Positions 6,308 through 7,747 of a stretch of 7,747 nucleotides of DNA are shown here, piece after piece. Position numbers and translations under genes: made by a program. Every line of letters starts with the position of its first letter. The first letter of the stretch is position 1. Where the stretch lies: positions 1 to 7,747 of the forward strand of contig JAKLIE010000067.1 of the NCBI GenBank assembly GCA_022709775.1, written 5' to 3'. Below the pieces are notes generated by a model. The model was not told the DNA's origin, ran no database searches, and worked only from the letters and a program-made list of their open reading frames with translations. This DNA comes from Pseudomonadota bacterium. GTDB taxonomy: Bacteria; Pseudomonadota; Gammaproteobacteria; Burkholderiales; Casimicrobiaceae.

Positions 6308-6623
6308 GCGACGCCCCCGTGCCGAGCCACCGCCGTGTCGAGTGCGGTCGCCGCGCTGCCGCGCCCGCCCTGCACCCTCCTTTCGCCGCCGTCCCGATCG
6401 ACCGGCAACTCCGGACCGAAGCGAACACGGGGCACGAAGCTCCGGGGCGGTCGTCGAACTCCCGACGGTCCGAAGCCGGTGCGCCCGGCCTATGCACCTG
6501 CCGGTCCCGGCACCGACCGGCATTGACACAACACAAGGGCTGGCTTCGTACCGGCGGGCAGCATGGCCGGCAGACCTGGTCGAAGGAACGCCGAAGGACT
6601 GACCCACCGGATCCCTGGATGCC
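6308..6623. other. Intergenic region without a convincing gene
   Basis: This 316-base stretch separates ggt from the patatin gene. Short open frames here have Arg/Pro/Ser-rich translations and no ribosome site or family resemblance, so I call none. No intrinsic terminator is evident after ggt; the best stem is only 5 bp (ACCGC/GCGGT with a 10-base spacer). The second half holds a dyad next to TTGACA (separate entry), about 95 bases before the patatin start. The 9-mer CGACCGGCA occurs at 6399-6407 and again at 6514-6522. Confidence 0.7.
6499..6528 (+). promoter_or_regulatory. Dyad abutting a perfect -35 hexamer upstream of the patatin gene
   Basis: The arms TGCCGGTC (6499-6506) and GACCGGCA (6515-6522) form a perfect 8-bp inverted repeat with an 8-base spacer. 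The next base begins TTGACA (6523-6528), an exact -35 hexamer in a relatively A-rich patch. The expected -10 zone (about 6545-6551, TTCGTAC) has no good TATAAT match. A repressor or activator site at a promoter that needs help is possible. Alternatively this is a chance feature of G/C-rich DNA. Confidence 0.4.
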
Positions 6624-7747
6624 ATGAATACCTCGCCGCGATTCACCCGCCGATCTCTCACCGTCTTGGCGGCACTCGTGTTGCTGGCCTCGCACTCCCC
6701 CGGCGTACCTGCGCAGACGAAACCGACTGCAGCGCCCCCGACGAGTCCGCGCATCGGGCTCGCGCTGTCCGGCGGCGGAGCGCGCGGCCTCGCGCATGTC
6801 GGCGTGCTGAAGGTCCTCGACGAGATGCGGGTGCCGATCCACTGCGTGACCGGCACGAGCATGGGCGCGATCGTCGGTGCGACCTTCGCCGCCGGAACGA
6901 CCCCGGAGGAGATGGAGAAGGTCGTCCTGGCGGCCGACTGGGACTCCATCTTCCGGGATCGCCCCGAGCGCGAAGAGATCGCCGTCCGGCGCAAGATCGA
7001 CGACTACAAGACGCTGCTCGCGCCGGAGTTCGGCGTGAAGGACGGCGGCCTGGCGTTGCCGAAGGGCGCCATCGCGGGCGTCTCGATCGAGTCGTTCTTC
7101 CGCGAGCTCGCGGCGCCGGCGATCGGCGTCACCGATTTCGACAAGCTGCCGATCCCGTTCCGGGCCATGGCGACGGACATCGAGACCGGCGAATCGGTCG
7201 TGCTCGACCGCGGCAGCGTCGCGCAGGCGATGCGTGCCAGCATGTCCGTCCCCGGGGCGATCGCGCCGGTGGAGATGGACGGCCGGCTGCTGGTGGACGG
7301 CGGCATCGCCAACAACCTTCCGATCAACGAGGCGCGCAGGCTGTGCGCCGACGTCGTGATCGCGGTCAACATCTCCACGCCGCCGCTGAAGCGTCAGGAC
7401 ATCACGTCGGCGCTGAGCGTCGTCGGGCAGCTCATCAACTTCCTCGGCAAGCAGACGGTCGACGATCAACTGAAGAGCCTCGGCAACCGGGACGTGCTCA
7501 TCGCGCCGGATCTGGGCGACATCTCCGCGGCAACGTTCGAGCGCGCGGCGGATGCCATCAGGATCGGCGAACGGGCGACGCGCGCGATGGCCGATTCGCT
7601 GAAGCGCTACAGCCTGCCGCCGGAGCAGTTCGCGGCGCTGCGCGCGACCCAGATCGCCGAGCGCAAGGCGCTGGGCACCGTCGACGAGATCCGGGTCGAA
7701 GGGCTGGAGCGCATCAACCCCGAGGTGCTGCTTGCGCTGGTCGAGAG
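6624..7747 (+). CDS. Secreted patatin-like phospholipase with POTRA-like region, 3' end outside window
   Basis: A serine lipid acyl hydrolase of the patatin/RssA family; 374 residues are visible with no stop. Residues 1-30 are a signal peptide (RR at 9-10, hydrophobic 13-23, likely VPA|Q cleavage). The patatin domain starts near residue 43. Its anion-binding glycine loop is SGGGARG (49-55), the nucleophile S79 is in GTSMG (77-81), and the partner D225 is in VDGGIANNLP (224-233), so the Ser-Asp dyad is intact. From about residue 353, DEIRVEGLERINPEVLLAL resembles the start of a POTRA domain. Patatin followed by POTRA and a 16-strand beta barrel is the architecture of PlpD-like type Vd autotransporters, so an outer-membrane barrel probably lies beyond the window. 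The ATG at 6624 has a poor ribosome site but gives a complete signal peptide. Confidence 0.9.
   Translation, partial: MNTSPRFTRRSLTVLAALVLLASHSPGVPAQTKPTAAPPTSPRIGLALSGGGARGLAHVGVLKVLDEMRVPIHCVTGTSMGAIVGATFAAGTTPEEMEKVVLAADWDSIFRDRPEREEIAVRRKIDDYKTLLAPEFGVKDGGLALPKGAIAGVSIESFFRELAAPAIGVTDFDKLPIPFRAMATDIETGESVVLDRGSVAQAMRASMSVPGAIAPVEMDGRLLVDGGIANNLPINEARRLCADVVIAVNISTPPLKRQDITSALSVVGQLINFLGKQTVDDQLKSLGNRDVLIAPDLGDISAATFERAADAIRIGERATRAMADSLKRYSLPPEQFAALRATQIAERKALGTVDEIRVEGLERINPEVLLALVE

Noticed and set aside
6335..6602. Small plus-strand open frames in the gap before the patatin gene
   Set aside because: There is no ribosome site, the Arg/Pro/Ser-rich translations overlap each other in different frames, and neither resembles a known small protein.
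4646..6994. 782-codon open frame on the minus strand across ggt, the gap and the patatin gene
   Set aside because: Its translation is Arg/Ala/Asp-rich with no domain pattern, and it lies antisense to clear protein families. Long antisense open frames are expected at this G+C content.
5967..7469. 500-codon minus-strand open frame over the 3' end of ggt and the patatin gene
   Set aside because: The composition is typical of an antisense shadow frame; the plus strand encodes an intact patatin catalytic dyad.

Overview
The window is about 70% G+C, densely coded, and reads as chromosomal DNA of a Gram-negative bacterium, most likely a betaproteobacterium (Burkholderiales or a relative). This rests on the gene content: AmpD, YciB, BolA, an exported parvulin-type prolyl isomerase, a tripartite tricarboxylate transporter (TTT) permease and a patatin/POTRA protein. 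The taxon is an inference. I see no rRNA, tRNA, CRISPR array, insertion sequence or phage gene.

Layout. (1) Positions 1-151, minus strand: the 5' part of a small single-pass membrane protein, divergent from what follows. (2) 224-862: ampD, a cytosolic muropeptide-recycling amidase with all three zinc ligands. Its stop codon lies inside a perfect TATAAT box that probably drives the next unit. (3) 915-2550: a tight three-gene unit, yciB - bolA - exported PpiC-type isomerase, joined by two 4-base stop/start overlaps, preceded by a strong leader hairpin and closed by a 14-bp-stem terminator. (4) 2734-6307: tctB - tctA - gamma-glutamyltransferase-like hydrolase (YwrD type), with gaps of 3 and 10 bases, so probably one transcript. 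No tctC solute receptor is next to it. (5) 6308-6623: about 316 bases without a convincing gene, holding an 8-bp dyad that abuts a perfect TTGACA hexamer. (6) 6624 to the end: a secreted patatin-like phospholipase cut by the window edge just as a POTRA-like region begins, consistent with a PlpD-type (type Vd) autotransporter.

How the genes fit together. Several products concern the cell envelope: peptidoglycan recycling (AmpD), an inner-membrane septation-linked protein (YciB), a periplasmic folding factor (PpiC type) and an outer-membrane-directed lipase. The tctBA-ggt unit looks like uptake and cytoplasmic processing of a small acidic or gamma-glutamyl/amide compound. That is inferred from linkage and from the enzyme lacking a signal peptide; the substrate cannot be read from the sequence.

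Nothing here is clearly a new system. The points most worth checking are the receptor-less tctBA-ggt unit, the two dyads in the upstream regions of tctB and of the patatin gene, and the leader hairpin ahead of yciB.
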